Below are positions 46,898-55,693 of a stretch of DNA of 64,000 nt, one piece after another; within the stretch, counting starts at the first letter, position 1; every line of letters starts with the position of its first letter. The notes below the pieces were generated by a model. The model was not told where the DNA came from. It searched no databases and saw only the letters and a program-made list of their open reading frames with translations. This DNA comes from Sulfurospirillum sp. (GTDB taxonomy: Bacteria; Campylobacterota; Campylobacteria; Campylobacterales; Arcobacteraceae). The stretch covers positions 62,001-126,000 of the forward strand of contig JAKZMJ010000015.1 in the NCBI GenBank assembly GCA_030491005.1, written 5' to 3'. The position numbers and the translations under genes are program-made.

Positions 46898-48073
46898 ATG
46901 AGACGAATTAAAATTTTAAAAATCTTTTTTGTATTTATACTCTTTTTAGTTTTTTTAGTTTTTTCTAACTTTACTGTAATTAGTAATTTTTTTATGGCTA
47001 CTTTAACTTTTAATGTAGCTATTTCAACAATGTTTACAATTGGTTTAATAGTAGTTTATCAATCTGCAATTAGGCTTACTATACTTTCAGGAACATTTGG
47101 AATATTGGCATATAAAAAAGGAAAAGAATTAGAGTTTTACTTAAAGGGCATTACTAATGTATTTCCTGCAACTATTGCTTTTATGTTTGAAAAAAGAGCA
47201 CATAAAGGTGTTTTATATTTTACAAATAATGAGGCTAAAGATGTTTCAGAATGGTTAAGTGAACAATTTTTTAATCAAAAAGGTTATACAGGTTTTTTTG
47301 TAGGTACATCTTTAATGTTGGGGCTATTTGGAACATTTACAGGTTTACTTGTAGCAATTGATGAAATGGGTGCTATTATATTATCTTTTGGTGGAGATGA
47401 TATTGATTTAGGTGAAGTTATGACCAGCTTTGCAGGACCACTTAGTGGTATGTCTATTGGTTTTGCTTCATCTTTATTTGGTGTAGCTTCTGCTATTATA
47501 TTAAATATTATGCAATATATTTTAACAAGAAATCAAGCAGCTTTTTTAGAAGATGTTGAAGATTGGATGAAGGGCAAAATGATTGAATCACAAAGCTCAG
47601 AGGTATTAGAAGAAATCAAAGGTGGCTCACTTGGACATATATCTAATATAGCATCAGGTGGTATAGGAGGAGGCGGACAGTCTTCAGGTGGTGATATTTC
47701 AAGTGGTGCTTTAAATATCTTCATTGATACTATTTCAGAATTTACTGATAAATTAGATAAGGCTAATAATATGTCAAGTGATATGTATAGTGTTATTTCT
47801 AGTAATTTATTAGAAACCAATAATTCTAATGAAAAAGAAAAAATATTACTAGAGGGTATTTTAAATAATTTAAAAGAATTAAATGTTAATCAATTTTCTA
47901 ACTCAGCTATGATGGAAGAATCTTTACAAGATATTTCAAGTGTAATAATGGCAGAGCATAAAACAATGAAAAAAACTTTAAGCTTGCAAGAAGACAATAA
48001 TAAAATTTTATTAGAAATGGTATCAACATTGAATAATAAATTTGATAAACTTGAGTCTTCTTTTGATAAATAA
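46898..48073 (+). CDS. MotA/TolQ/ExbB-family proton channel protein
   Basis: 391 residues. The family core is seen in GFFVGTSLMLGLFGTFTGLLVA (first channel helix, split: GTSLMLGLFGTFTGLL), then GEVMTSFAGPLSGMSIGFAS and LFGVASAIILNIMQYIL. Two hydrophobic helices lie before residue 60. After the core, a glycine-rich linker (GGIGGGGQSSGG, about 255-268) leads to a charged, coiled-coil-like tail to 391. Such channels couple proton flow to work on periplasmic or outer-membrane partners. The next gene supplies the matching MotB/TolR-like subunit 11 bases downstream. It lacks the flagellar MotA cytoplasmic signature, and no flagellar genes are near. Confidence 0.9.
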   Translation: MRRIKILKIFFVFILFLVFLVFSNFTVISNFFMATLTFNVAISTMFTIGLIVVYQSAIRLTILSGTFGILAYKKGKELEFYLKGITNVFPATIAFMFEKRAHKGVLYFTNNEAKDVSEWLSEQFFNQKGYTGFFVGTSLMLGLFGTFTGLLVAIDEMGAIILSFGGDDIDLGEVMTSFAGPLSGMSIGFASSLFGVASAIILNIMQYILTRNQAAFLEDVEDWMKGKMIESQSSEVLEEIKGGSLGHISNIASGGIGGGGQSSGGDISSGALNIFIDTISEFTDKLDKANNMSSDMYSVISSNLLETNNSNEKEKILLEGILNNLKELNVNQFSNSAMMEESLQDISSVIMAEHKTMKKTLSLQEDNNKILLEMVSTLNNKFDKLESSFDK

Positions 48074-48084
48074 AAGTACCTACA

Positions 48085-48834
48085 ATGGCTAATAGATGTG
48101 AAGATGAATTTAATCCATGGCCTTCATTTGTTGATATTTTCTCATCAGTAATTCTAGTTTTATTACTTTTTTTATTGGTAATTTTAGTTAACTTGGGCTT
48201 TTATGCCCAATTTAAATATAAGGTTTCGTACACAGGTTCGATATCATCAGATGATCTTATTTTGAACGATAATCCAGTTGAAGTAAAAATAAAAGAAGAA
48301 ACGGTAGAAACTAAATCAAAAAAAGAAGCTGAAACAACAAAAGAAGCAAAAAAAATAATACAAGTACAAGCAGAACTTGCTAAACTACGGAAAATTATAA
48401 AAAAAGAAGAGTTAAAAAAAGGTATTAAAGGTGTCATATCTGGTGGAGTTGATGTATATGATGTAAAAGATGATGATAATAAATCCGAACAAACAATAAT
48501 ATTAAATGATGAATATATTATTGTTACATTTAAAGAAAATGAAATGTTTTTGGATAATTCATCAATGAAACAAATTCAAAGTTTTATAAAAAACATAAAA
48601 GATAAATACAAAATAAAGAAAATCATAATTAGTGCTTACGATATAAAAGGGCAAGTTAGTGCAACTATTACAAAACAAATTTCGCTAGCAAGGTCTATTG
48701 GTACTAGAAATTTAATACGAAAAATGGGTTATAATAAAAAAGATGTTAGAATAAATCTTAGAGGTATTACTAATATTAAAGAAAAAATCAAAAGTAATAA
48801 TGGTTATATAGTTGTAAGGGTTAAAAAACAATGA
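48085..48834 (+). CDS. MotB-like protein with OmpA-type C-terminal domain
   Basis: 249 residues. EFNPWPSFVDIFSSVILVLL carries one membrane helix (about 14-40) and Asp17, the position of the proton-binding aspartate of MotB. A charged coiled linker (about 60-120) follows. The C-terminal 110 residues form an OmpA/MotB fold: NDEYIIVTFKENEMFLDNSS, IIISAYDIKG, then QISLARSIGTRNLIRKMGY as the peptidoglycan-contact helix, and YIVVRVKKQ as the last strand. It would form the stator with the upstream channel protein and hold the peptidoglycan. Its stop overlaps the TolC start as ATGA. Confidence 0.87.
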   Translation: MANRCEDEFNPWPSFVDIFSSVILVLLLFLLVILVNLGFYAQFKYKVSYTGSISSDDLILNDNPVEVKIKEETVETKSKKEAETTKEAKKIIQVQAELAKLRKIIKKEELKKGIKGVISGGVDVYDVKDDDNKSEQTIILNDEYIIVTFKENEMFLDNSSMKQIQSFIKNIKDKYKIKKIIISAYDIKGQVSATITKQISLARSIGTRNLIRKMGYNKKDVRINLRGITNIKEKIKSNNGYIVVRVKKQ

Positions 48835-51680
48835 GAATAATATATAAAACAACATTATTGTTATTTATCTTATTTCCTTTGCTTTTATCTGGGCAAACAA
48901 AAAATGAACTATTAGAAAATGATAAAGATAAAAAATATATAATTCCAAAATATGTTGATGTCAGTAAAAAAATTAAAACTTATATATCTAAAGCTAATGC
49001 AAAAACAAATGATTATGTTAAAGTTAAGTTAATTGATGTTGTATTAGAAAGCTTGTCAAACAGTGATATATTAAAATCTGCTAAAGAAGAAGTAATAAAA
49101 AGTGAACTAGAATTAGAAAATGCTATATCTTCTTATTATCCATTAGTAAATTTTAAATACACTTTTGGAAAAACAAGAGCTTATCCTGGAGATAAAAAAG
49201 TTAAATACAAATATAATAAAGATAGGGCATATAACTTAACAATTAATCAAAATTTATATTCTGGTGGTTCTACTTATTACTCTGTGATTAATGCTAGAAA
49301 AAAATTATCTTACAATAAAAATAATTATGAAATATCTCTTAACAAAAATATAAAAAAATCAATTGAAGCATATTTTAAAGTGGTATTTACAAATAGAAAT
49401 TTGTTAATACACAAAAGAAATATCAAAACATTAAATAAAATTTTAAAGATAACACAATTAAAATTTGATGGTGGAGCCTTATCTTTAGGAGACATCACAT
49501 CAATTAAATTAAGTGTTACAAGTGCAAAACTAAAAGTACTAAAAATTGAATCAAAGTTTATTCAAGCACTAAGATATTATGAATATATTGTTGGAGTAAA
49601 CTTTAATAATACTTTACCATATGAAAAAAACTTTAATATTAATTTTATAGATTTTAAAAGTCTATTTAAAAGAGCATTAGCAAAAAATAAAAATCTTATT
49701 AATCATTATAAAAATATTGAAATAGAAAAAAATAATTTAAATATTACAAAAGCAGCTCTAAAACCAAAACTTGATTTAAAATTATCGTATGATAAAATTT
49801 TAGATAAAAATGATTTTACTATTAAGGAAAACACCGCTCAAGCAGAATTTAAATTAAGTTATAATTTATTTAATGGTGGTAAAGATTTAAATGCTATATT
49901 AAAAGTTTCTAGTACTATTAGAGATTTACATAATAAATTAAATGAAGCAATAAGAAAATTAAAATGGAACTTATCTAAGGCTTATATATCTGTACTATCT
50001 AATAAAGAATCATTGCAAAATAATGTTTTAGAAGTAAAAACATCAAGAAAAATGGTAAGGGCATACTGGCAAGCTTTTGAATTAGGTGAACAAGAATTAC
50101 AAGTATTACTTCAAGGACAAAAACAGCTTAATACTGCTGAAGCGGATTTAATTAAAAATGAACAAAGCTATATAAAAGATTTTTTTGATATTTTAAATTT
50201 AAGCGGAGATTTGTCATCATTTTTTGATGTAGACCCACAGGATATAAAATTTATTAATTTTTCAAAAAGTGATTATAAAACCAATATTTACACAAATAAG
50301 CATATTGATTTAAATTTAAACAATAAAAAGAAATTAACAAATAAGCCAAGTAAGTCTATGAATATTCCACTTCCTCAAATTACTTTGAATGAAAATATTA
50401 AGGCTTATATTAAGAAATTCTTTAATTTTAAAGATGAAGAGTATAGTTTAGAAATTTCTCCATTTAATAATATTTATGATGCATTTGAGTTTATTGAACA
50501 AAATGACATGGAAAATGAAGCTTTTTCTTATGATAGTGTAAACAATTATCGTATTAATAGCAAAATAATATTTGGGCATTATGAAACAAAAGAAATAGCC
50601 ATAAAACAAAAAGAAATATTAGAAAAAAAATATAAAAATAAAATATTTAAAATTAAAAAAATTAAAAAAATTAAAGTCTTATATCAGAAATATATTGATG
50701 GCTTAAAAGTTAAAAAAGAAAAAGTCAAAATACAAATTCTAGAAATAGTCAAGATTATTGAGAAAATTAAACAAGTTAAAAAACAAAAGATTTTTACATC
50801 AAATAAGATTTTTAAGAATACATTTTTGAATGAAGATGACGATAAATTCACTATTAGTATCGCATCTTTTATATCTTTAGATAAACTTGAAGAACTTGTA
50901 TTAAAATATAATTTATATGATCAATCATTATTCTTTTATTATAACGATTTTGGTAAATTAATAAAATTGGTTTATGGAGTTTATGATAATTATGAAGATG
51001 CTAAAAATGCTATATATAATTTTGATTCTGATTTAACAAGTCTTCATTTACCTATCATTGAAAAGATTTCTTCCATAAAAAAACTTTATACTCAAAATAT
51101 AAATATAAACGAAAAGAAAATAGAAAAAGTAGAATATGAATATATAAGTGTTAAATCTTTTAAAGAAAATCCAAAGTTGCTGGTAAATAAAAACGAAGAA
51201 AACGAAGAAAACGAAGAAAACGAAGAAGTAATTGAAAACGAAGAAAATGAAGAAAATGAAGAAAATGAAGAAAATGAAGAAAATGAAGAAAATGAAGAAA
51301 ATGAAGAAAATGAAGAAAATGAAGAAAATGAAGAAAATGAAGAAGTAATTGAAAATGAAGAAGTAAAAGAACTTTCTTTTAAAGAAAGATTTTTAAAAGC
51401 TCCAATATATTATTACACTATTAATATAGGTTCTTTTTCAAATATAAACTTGGCCAATAAATTTATAAAAAATAATAAACTTAAAGAAAAAGTTTTTCTT
51501 GTTTATACTAGTAAAAAATATATAAAAATAATGTATGGTATTTATCCAAATAAAATAGAAACAAAAAAGAACTTTAGTAAGCTTTCAAAGCTTATAAAAA
51601 GTAATAATCCATTTATTCAAAGAATTTATAGAGCTCAAGTTTTATACAAGAAAACTAACTTAACTGGATTTTCAAAGTGA
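48831..51680 (+). CDS. TolC-family outer-membrane channel with three SPOR-like repeats
   Basis: 949 residues, against about 430-500 for ordinary TolC. Signal peptide 1-21 is followed by an outer-membrane efflux domain (about 60-460: VLESLSNSDILKSAKEEVIK, the helical barrel repeats, and NLYSGGSTYYSV and YNLFNGGKDLNA as the two beta-strand turns). The next 490 residues hold three SPOR-like units: about 537-610, 671-744 (FTISIASFISLDKLEELVLK) and 860-934 (YYTINIGSFSNINLANKFIK). Between the last two is an acidic linker of NEE units. SPOR domains bind denuded septal glycan, so the channel may be anchored to peptidoglycan. It overlaps both neighbours by 4 bases. Confidence 0.85.
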   Translation: MRIIYKTTLLLFILFPLLLSGQTKNELLENDKDKKYIIPKYVDVSKKIKTYISKANAKTNDYVKVKLIDVVLESLSNSDILKSAKEEVIKSELELENAISSYYPLVNFKYTFGKTRAYPGDKKVKYKYNKDRAYNLTINQNLYSGGSTYYSVINARKKLSYNKNNYEISLNKNIKKSIEAYFKVVFTNRNLLIHKRNIKTLNKILKITQLKFDGGALSLGDITSIKLSVTSAKLKVLKIESKFIQALRYYEYIVGVNFNNTLPYEKNFNINFIDFKSLFKRALAKNKNLINHYKNIEIEKNNLNITKAALKPKLDLKLSYDKILDKNDFTIKENTAQAEFKLSYNLFNGGKDLNAILKVSSTIRDLHNKLNEAIRKLKWNLSKAYISVLSNKESLQNNVLEVKTSRKMVRAYWQAFELGEQELQVLLQGQKQLNTAEADLIKNEQSYIKDFFDILNLSGDLSSFFDVDPQDIKFINFSKSDYKTNIYTNKHIDLNLNNKKKLTNKPSKSMNIPLPQITLNENIKAYIKKFFNFKDEEYSLEISPFNNIYDAFEFIEQNDMENEAFSYDSVNNYRINSKIIFGHYETKEIAIKQKEILEKKYKNKIFKIKKIKKIKVLYQKYIDGLKVKKEKVKIQILEIVKIIEKIKQVKKQKIFTSNKIFKNTFLNEDDDKFTISIASFISLDKLEELVLKYNLYDQSLFFYYNDFGKLIKLVYGVYDNYEDAKNAIYNFDSDLTSLHLPIIEKISSIKKLYTQNININEKKIEKVEYEYISVKSFKENPKLLVNKNEENEENEENEEVIENEENEENEENEENEENEENEENEENEENEENEENEEVIENEEVKELSFKERFLKAPIYYYTINIGSFSNINLANKFIKNNKLKEKVFLVYTSKKYIKIMYGIYPNKIETKKNFSKLSKLIKSNNPFIQRIYRAQVLYKKTNLTGFSK
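51192..51362 (+). repeat. 9-bp tandem repeat encoding Asn-Glu-Glu units in the TolC-like gene
   Basis: AACGAAGAA or AATGAAGAA is repeated 17 times: 4 units, VIE, 12 units, VIE, 1 unit. The first five units (four before the first VIE and the first after it) use AAC and the rest AAT. Unit length is a multiple of three, so slippage changes length without breaking the frame. Confidence 0.9.
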
Positions 51681-53872
51681 ATCTATCAAAATATAAACTT
51701 TTTCACAAATATAACAATACTATAACTAGAAATATTTTTATACTATTTGGTATTTTGTTTATATTATTTATTTTTTCTTCTTATGTATTTTTTAATGATT
51801 ATAAGACTAATATAATTATGAAATCTAAAAATGAATATAAATTTAATATAGAATATTTAAATCTACAATTTGAAAAATATTTAATAAATAATGATAATAA
51901 AAAATTAATAGAAAACTTAAACAATAATTTTAATAGTAAATTCATCTCTAAAATTGATTTTAAATTCAAAAACTTTTTATTTGATAAAAATACACTTTTT
52001 TTACAAACTAAAAATTTAGAAAAAATACATTGGAATATTTTGGATATATCAATTGATGCAAAATATGGAAAAATCAAGAAGCTTACTAATTCTCAAACTT
52101 ATCAATATATTCCATTAGATAATAAAATACAAATAAAAGATATTCCTATTAAATATCAAATACGCACTCAAGATGATATCAAACAATATTTGCTTCATTT
52201 AAATTTTGGTAATATTCAAAAAATATTTTTTCAACAAAATAAATTTAAAATACCTTCATGGTTTATGTATATTATTCAACCTGATATAAGAAGTATTGAA
52301 AAAGAATTACACATATCAAATATTAAATTTGGAAATATTGTTTATAATATTGATACAAGTAGTGTGAGCTATGAACTGTATAATTTATTTATTAATCTTA
52401 TTTTATTTACATTAATCTTATTTATTCCAATTTTAATAATTTTAAACTATTATCATCTTTTTGTCTTAAAAAAATATGTAACGGAGCCAATTCAGTATTT
52501 AAATTCTTATTTAGATAAGTTAAATGATAATAAGTTTGAAATTTTAAATAAAAATAATTTTGAGGGAAGAGATGAATTAAAAGAGCTAACTCAAAAAATT
52601 AGTAAAATTTCTGGAAAATTTTCTTCTTTAATAAATGAAGTTAATGTTGCTAAAGAAACTATTGAAAGACAAGCTTTAATTGATCAAGTAACAGGCTTAG
52701 CAAACAGACAAAGATTTGATTTTGACATAAAAAGTATGTTTATTAACGAGCAAAATGGTTTTGTTTTTTTACTTAAAGTTGATTGCTTAGGACAACTTAG
52801 TCAAAATTATGATGTAAGTTATATAAATAGTTTCCTTGAAGCATATATTAATATTATTAAAAACACTATATATAAATATAGTAAAACTGATATTATGTTA
52901 TATAGATTTTATGGTTCAGATTTTGCAATTATAATAAAAGAATATGATTTTAGCACCTGTACTGAGATATTACAACTTACTATTAAAAATATAAATACTG
53001 GAATAAAAGATATATTTGATACTTCAGATAATATAATACTAATAGGTGGAACAAAGTTTGATTTATATGGAAGTGTAGATTCTATTTTAAAATCTTCGTA
53101 TCAAGCCCTAGAAATTGCAAGAAAACAGGGAAATAATACACTTTATATAAATAGTGAATCAAATACATTATTTGATACCTTACATGATAATATTGTCAAT
53201 ATGATAAATGATGGAACATTTGAGATTAATTTTACTTTATCAACTTATTTATTTGATGAACCAAAAGAATTAATTATGCAAGAAGTAAAAGCTGTCTTAC
53301 TTGATAAAAACAATAGTAAAATTGACATTGGGTCTTTTATATCAATTGCAAAACATATTCAAAAAGTTGATGCATTTGATAAGTTAATGGTAGAAAAAAC
53401 ATTAGCTTATATAAATGGTATTGATAAAAAATATTTTATAGCTATAAACATATCTTTTTCTTCAATTAACAAATTTGAATTTATGCAATGGCTAGAAGAT
53501 ATTTTAAATAAATATAATTCTATTAAAAAATATATAGTATTCAGTGTAACTTCCTATACTGCTAGTTTAAATAAAAAATCATTTGAAAAATTTGTTAAGA
53601 AAATAGATGAAATAGGCTCTAAAGTTTTACTAAAACGTTATAAAATAGATGAATACCCTTTACAGTTTTTAAATAATTTGCCAATAGGTTTTATTAGAAT
53701 TGCTAAAGATTATACTAATAACTTTAGTTCTGATATGATTAAAAAACATAAAGTTAAAAGTATATTGATTTATGGTGAGTTAAATGAAATAGAAATCATA
53801 GCAGATAAAGTTGATCTTGATGCTGATTATGATTTACTAGAAAGATCAGGAACATATGCAATTTGTAGATAA
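51677..53872 (+). CDS. LapD-like degenerate GGDEF/EAL membrane protein
   Basis: 731 residues. Membrane helices at about 20-39 and 237-262 bracket a roughly 195-residue periplasmic domain. A HAMP-like linker (VTEPIQYLNSYLDKLNDN) follows, then a GGDEF domain starting LIDQVTGLANRQRFDFD, in which the catalytic GGDEF is replaced by FYGSDF (about 409-414). The EAL domain follows (from about 514), with QEVK where E-A-L is expected. Both catalytic motifs are thus lost. This matches LapD-type c-di-GMP receptors, which signal to the periplasm to control a protease or adhesin. The start is GTG 51677, overlapping the TolC stop. Confidence 0.85.
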   Translation: MNLSKYKLFHKYNNTITRNIFILFGILFILFIFSSYVFFNDYKTNIIMKSKNEYKFNIEYLNLQFEKYLINNDNKKLIENLNNNFNSKFISKIDFKFKNFLFDKNTLFLQTKNLEKIHWNILDISIDAKYGKIKKLTNSQTYQYIPLDNKIQIKDIPIKYQIRTQDDIKQYLLHLNFGNIQKIFFQQNKFKIPSWFMYIIQPDIRSIEKELHISNIKFGNIVYNIDTSSVSYELYNLFINLILFTLILFIPILIILNYYHLFVLKKYVTEPIQYLNSYLDKLNDNKFEILNKNNFEGRDELKELTQKISKISGKFSSLINEVNVAKETIERQALIDQVTGLANRQRFDFDIKSMFINEQNGFVFLLKVDCLGQLSQNYDVSYINSFLEAYINIIKNTIYKYSKTDIMLYRFYGSDFAIIIKEYDFSTCTEILQLTIKNINTGIKDIFDTSDNIILIGGTKFDLYGSVDSILKSSYQALEIARKQGNNTLYINSESNTLFDTLHDNIVNMINDGTFEINFTLSTYLFDEPKELIMQEVKAVLLDKNNSKIDIGSFISIAKHIQKVDAFDKLMVEKTLAYINGIDKKYFIAINISFSSINKFEFMQWLEDILNKYNSIKKYIVFSVTSYTASLNKKSFEKFVKKIDEIGSKVLLKRYKIDEYPLQFLNNLPIGFIRIAKDYTNNFSSDMIKKHKVKSILIYGELNEIEIIADKVDLDADYDLLERSGTYAICR

Positions 53873-53884
53873 GGTTATGAAAAA

Positions 53885-54607
53885 ATGTTAAAATATTTAT
53901 TGTTAATATTAATGATTACAGGGTGTGCATATAAAAAAGATATTAAAATAAAAAAAGACCCTTTTGTTTCTTCTTTTGTATATTATAATATTTCAAAAGA
54001 TGCAGTTATGGAAGCTGCCAAAAAAGTTTTTGTATTTACTAATAAAAAGTTTGTATTAAATTCATATAGAAATTTACTAACTGCAAGAAAAACAAATATT
54101 ACTAATTATCTTTTTACTACAGTACTAAAAGAAGATATATGGTTTATAAATGTTAGAGAAATAAATAATAAAACAATTGCAAAAGTTTATACTCAAAGAA
54201 TTTATAATTCAAATGATAATATTAAATATTTAAGTAAAGACTCACATAAAATACTTTGGAAAAGAATTAATTATTTTTTATCTATTGAAAAAAACTGGGA
54301 AAGTTGTTTTTTATATCTAAATAGTTTGTGTGATATAAAAGGACAAAAATATTTTAATCAACCATCTAATAATGATAAAATTAAAAATATACTAATATCT
54401 CAAAGACATAAAAGCAAAGATATTGTTGATATAAATGATGATATTTTATTAAATGACAGTTTTTCAATTACTAAAAATAAAAAAGATATTTTGGATGTAA
54501 AAAATGTCTTAAAAGAAAATTCTAATGAAGAACAAAGAAAGCCAGATGCTAATATCGAAAAAATTTTAGACCAAATAAAAAAAGAAACCAATAATTCTTT
54601 AAAGTAA
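53885..54607 (+). CDS. Lipoprotein, last gene of the TolC/LapD-like operon
   Basis: 240 residues with a signal peptide and lipobox at MITGC (Cys at about 15). It then has a roughly 150-residue folded part (KDAVMEAAKKVFVFTNKKFV, SYRNLLTARKTNITNYLFTT, FLSIEKNWESCFLYLNSLCD) with two cysteines (in ESC and LCD). A charged, low-complexity tail follows. No catalytic Cys-His-Asp triad of LapG-type proteases is visible. It is 12 bases after the LapD-like gene and probably completes the envelope complex. Function unknown. Confidence 0.75.
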   Translation: MLKYLLLILMITGCAYKKDIKIKKDPFVSSFVYYNISKDAVMEAAKKVFVFTNKKFVLNSYRNLLTARKTNITNYLFTTVLKEDIWFINVREINNKTIAKVYTQRIYNSNDNIKYLSKDSHKILWKRINYFLSIEKNWESCFLYLNSLCDIKGQKYFNQPSNNDKIKNILISQRHKSKDIVDINDDILLNDSFSITKNKKDILDVKNVLKENSNEEQRKPDANIEKILDQIKKETNNSLK

Positions 54608-54676
54608 GAATTGCTAGATTTAAGTCATGAGATAAATGAATATTCACGTATAAAGTGTAACTTTTATATTAAAAGA

Positions 54677-54691
54677 CCTATACTCATGCTA
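54677..54691 (+). promoter_or_regulatory. 15-bp motif CCTATACTCATGCTA upstream of the propeller gene
   Basis: Matches 14 of 15 bases of the motif at 57239-57253, and lies 37 bases upstream of the ATG. A TATAAT-like stretch (GATTATAAT) follows 10 bases later. Confidence 0.55.
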
Positions 54692-54728
54692 TATTCATAG
54701 ATTATAATAATTCTTAAAAGGATTATCA

Positions 54729-55691
54729 ATGTATAGAATACTATTATTAATAACGATTTTGATTTCATCAAATATATTTGCTGATACTATTTATGTATCA
54801 AATGAAAAAGACAATACCTTAAGTATAATTAACTCAAAAACTAACAAAGTTATAAAAGTTATAGAAGTTGGTCAAAGACCAAGAGGTATTATATTAAACA
54901 AAGACAAAAGTTTGTTATATATTTGTGCAAGTGATGATGATACTGTTCAAATACTTGATACAAAAACAAATAAAATAATAGGTGATTTACCTTCAGGTGA
55001 TGACCCTGAACAGTTTGCCCTACATCCAAATAACAAACATTTGTACATAGCAAATGAAGATGATGCAGTTATAACCGTAGTTGATGTACATAAAAAAACA
55101 GTAGTAACTCAAATTGACGTGGGAGTTGAACCTGAGGGAATGGCTATAAGTCCTGATGGAAGTGTGGCTATTAACTCATCTGAGACATCAAATTTTTTGC
55201 ATTGGATTGATACAAAAACATATAAAATTATACACAATACTCCTGTTGATCAAAGACCTAGACATATAGAATTTAGTAAAAGTGGGCATAAAGTATGGGC
55301 AAGTTCTGAAATAGGTGGAACCGTAGCCATTATTGATACAAAAACAAAAAAGAAGCTAAAAACAATATCTTTTAAAATATCTGGAATTTTTAAAGATAAG
55401 ATACAACCAGTTGGTATAAAATTAACAAGTGATGGAAAATATGCTTTTGTTGCACTTGGACCTGCTAATCATATTGCTGTAATTAATGCTAAAACATATG
55501 AAGTAATCAAGTATTTACTTGTAGGAAAAAGAGTTTGGCAAATGGCATTTACTAATAATGAAAAGAAACTATATACTGCAAATGGAGTTAGTGGTGATGT
55601 TTCTGTAATAGATATTGAAAGTTTAAAAGTTAAAACAACTATAAAAGTAGGACGTTACCCTTGGGGCTTAGCAGTAATTCCACAAAACTAA
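54729..55691 (+). CDS. PQQ-associated YVTN beta-propeller protein
   Basis: 320 residues with signal peptide 1-18 (ISSNIFA cleavage), so periplasmic. It has seven-bladed YVTN-type repeats: TIYVSNEKDNTLSIINSKTN, LYICASDDDTVQILDTKTNK, LYIANEDDAVITVVDVHKKT and KLYTANGVSGDVSVIDIESL. It matches the propeller associated with PQQ-dependent catabolism (TIGR03866 type). It is 2 bases before the ATP-binding protein. Its role, probably electron transfer or protein binding alongside the dehydrogenase, is not established. Confidence 0.85.
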   Translation: MYRILLLITILISSNIFADTIYVSNEKDNTLSIINSKTNKVIKVIEVGQRPRGIILNKDKSLLYICASDDDTVQILDTKTNKIIGDLPSGDDPEQFALHPNNKHLYIANEDDAVITVVDVHKKTVVTQIDVGVEPEGMAISPDGSVAINSSETSNFLHWIDTKTYKIIHNTPVDQRPRHIEFSKSGHKVWASSEIGGTVAIIDTKTKKKLKTISFKISGIFKDKIQPVGIKLTSDGKYAFVALGPANHIAVINAKTYEVIKYLLVGKRVWQMAFTNNEKKLYTANGVSGDVSVIDIESLKVKTTIKVGRYPWGLAVIPQN

Positions 55692-55693
55692 AT

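Noticed and set aside
46898-48834. Calling the MotA/OmpA pair flagellar motA and motB
   Set aside because: No flagellar genes are near, the channel has a glycine linker and coiled tail unlike MotA, and the operon runs into TolC and a LapD-like gene.
51192-51362. CRISPR array or intergenic satellite
   Set aside because: The repeat is 9 bp, without spacers, and lies in frame within the TolC-like gene.
53885-54607. LapG-type periplasmic protease after the LapD-like gene
   Set aside because: The protein is a lipoprotein and shows no Cys-His-Asp triad pattern of the LapG fold.
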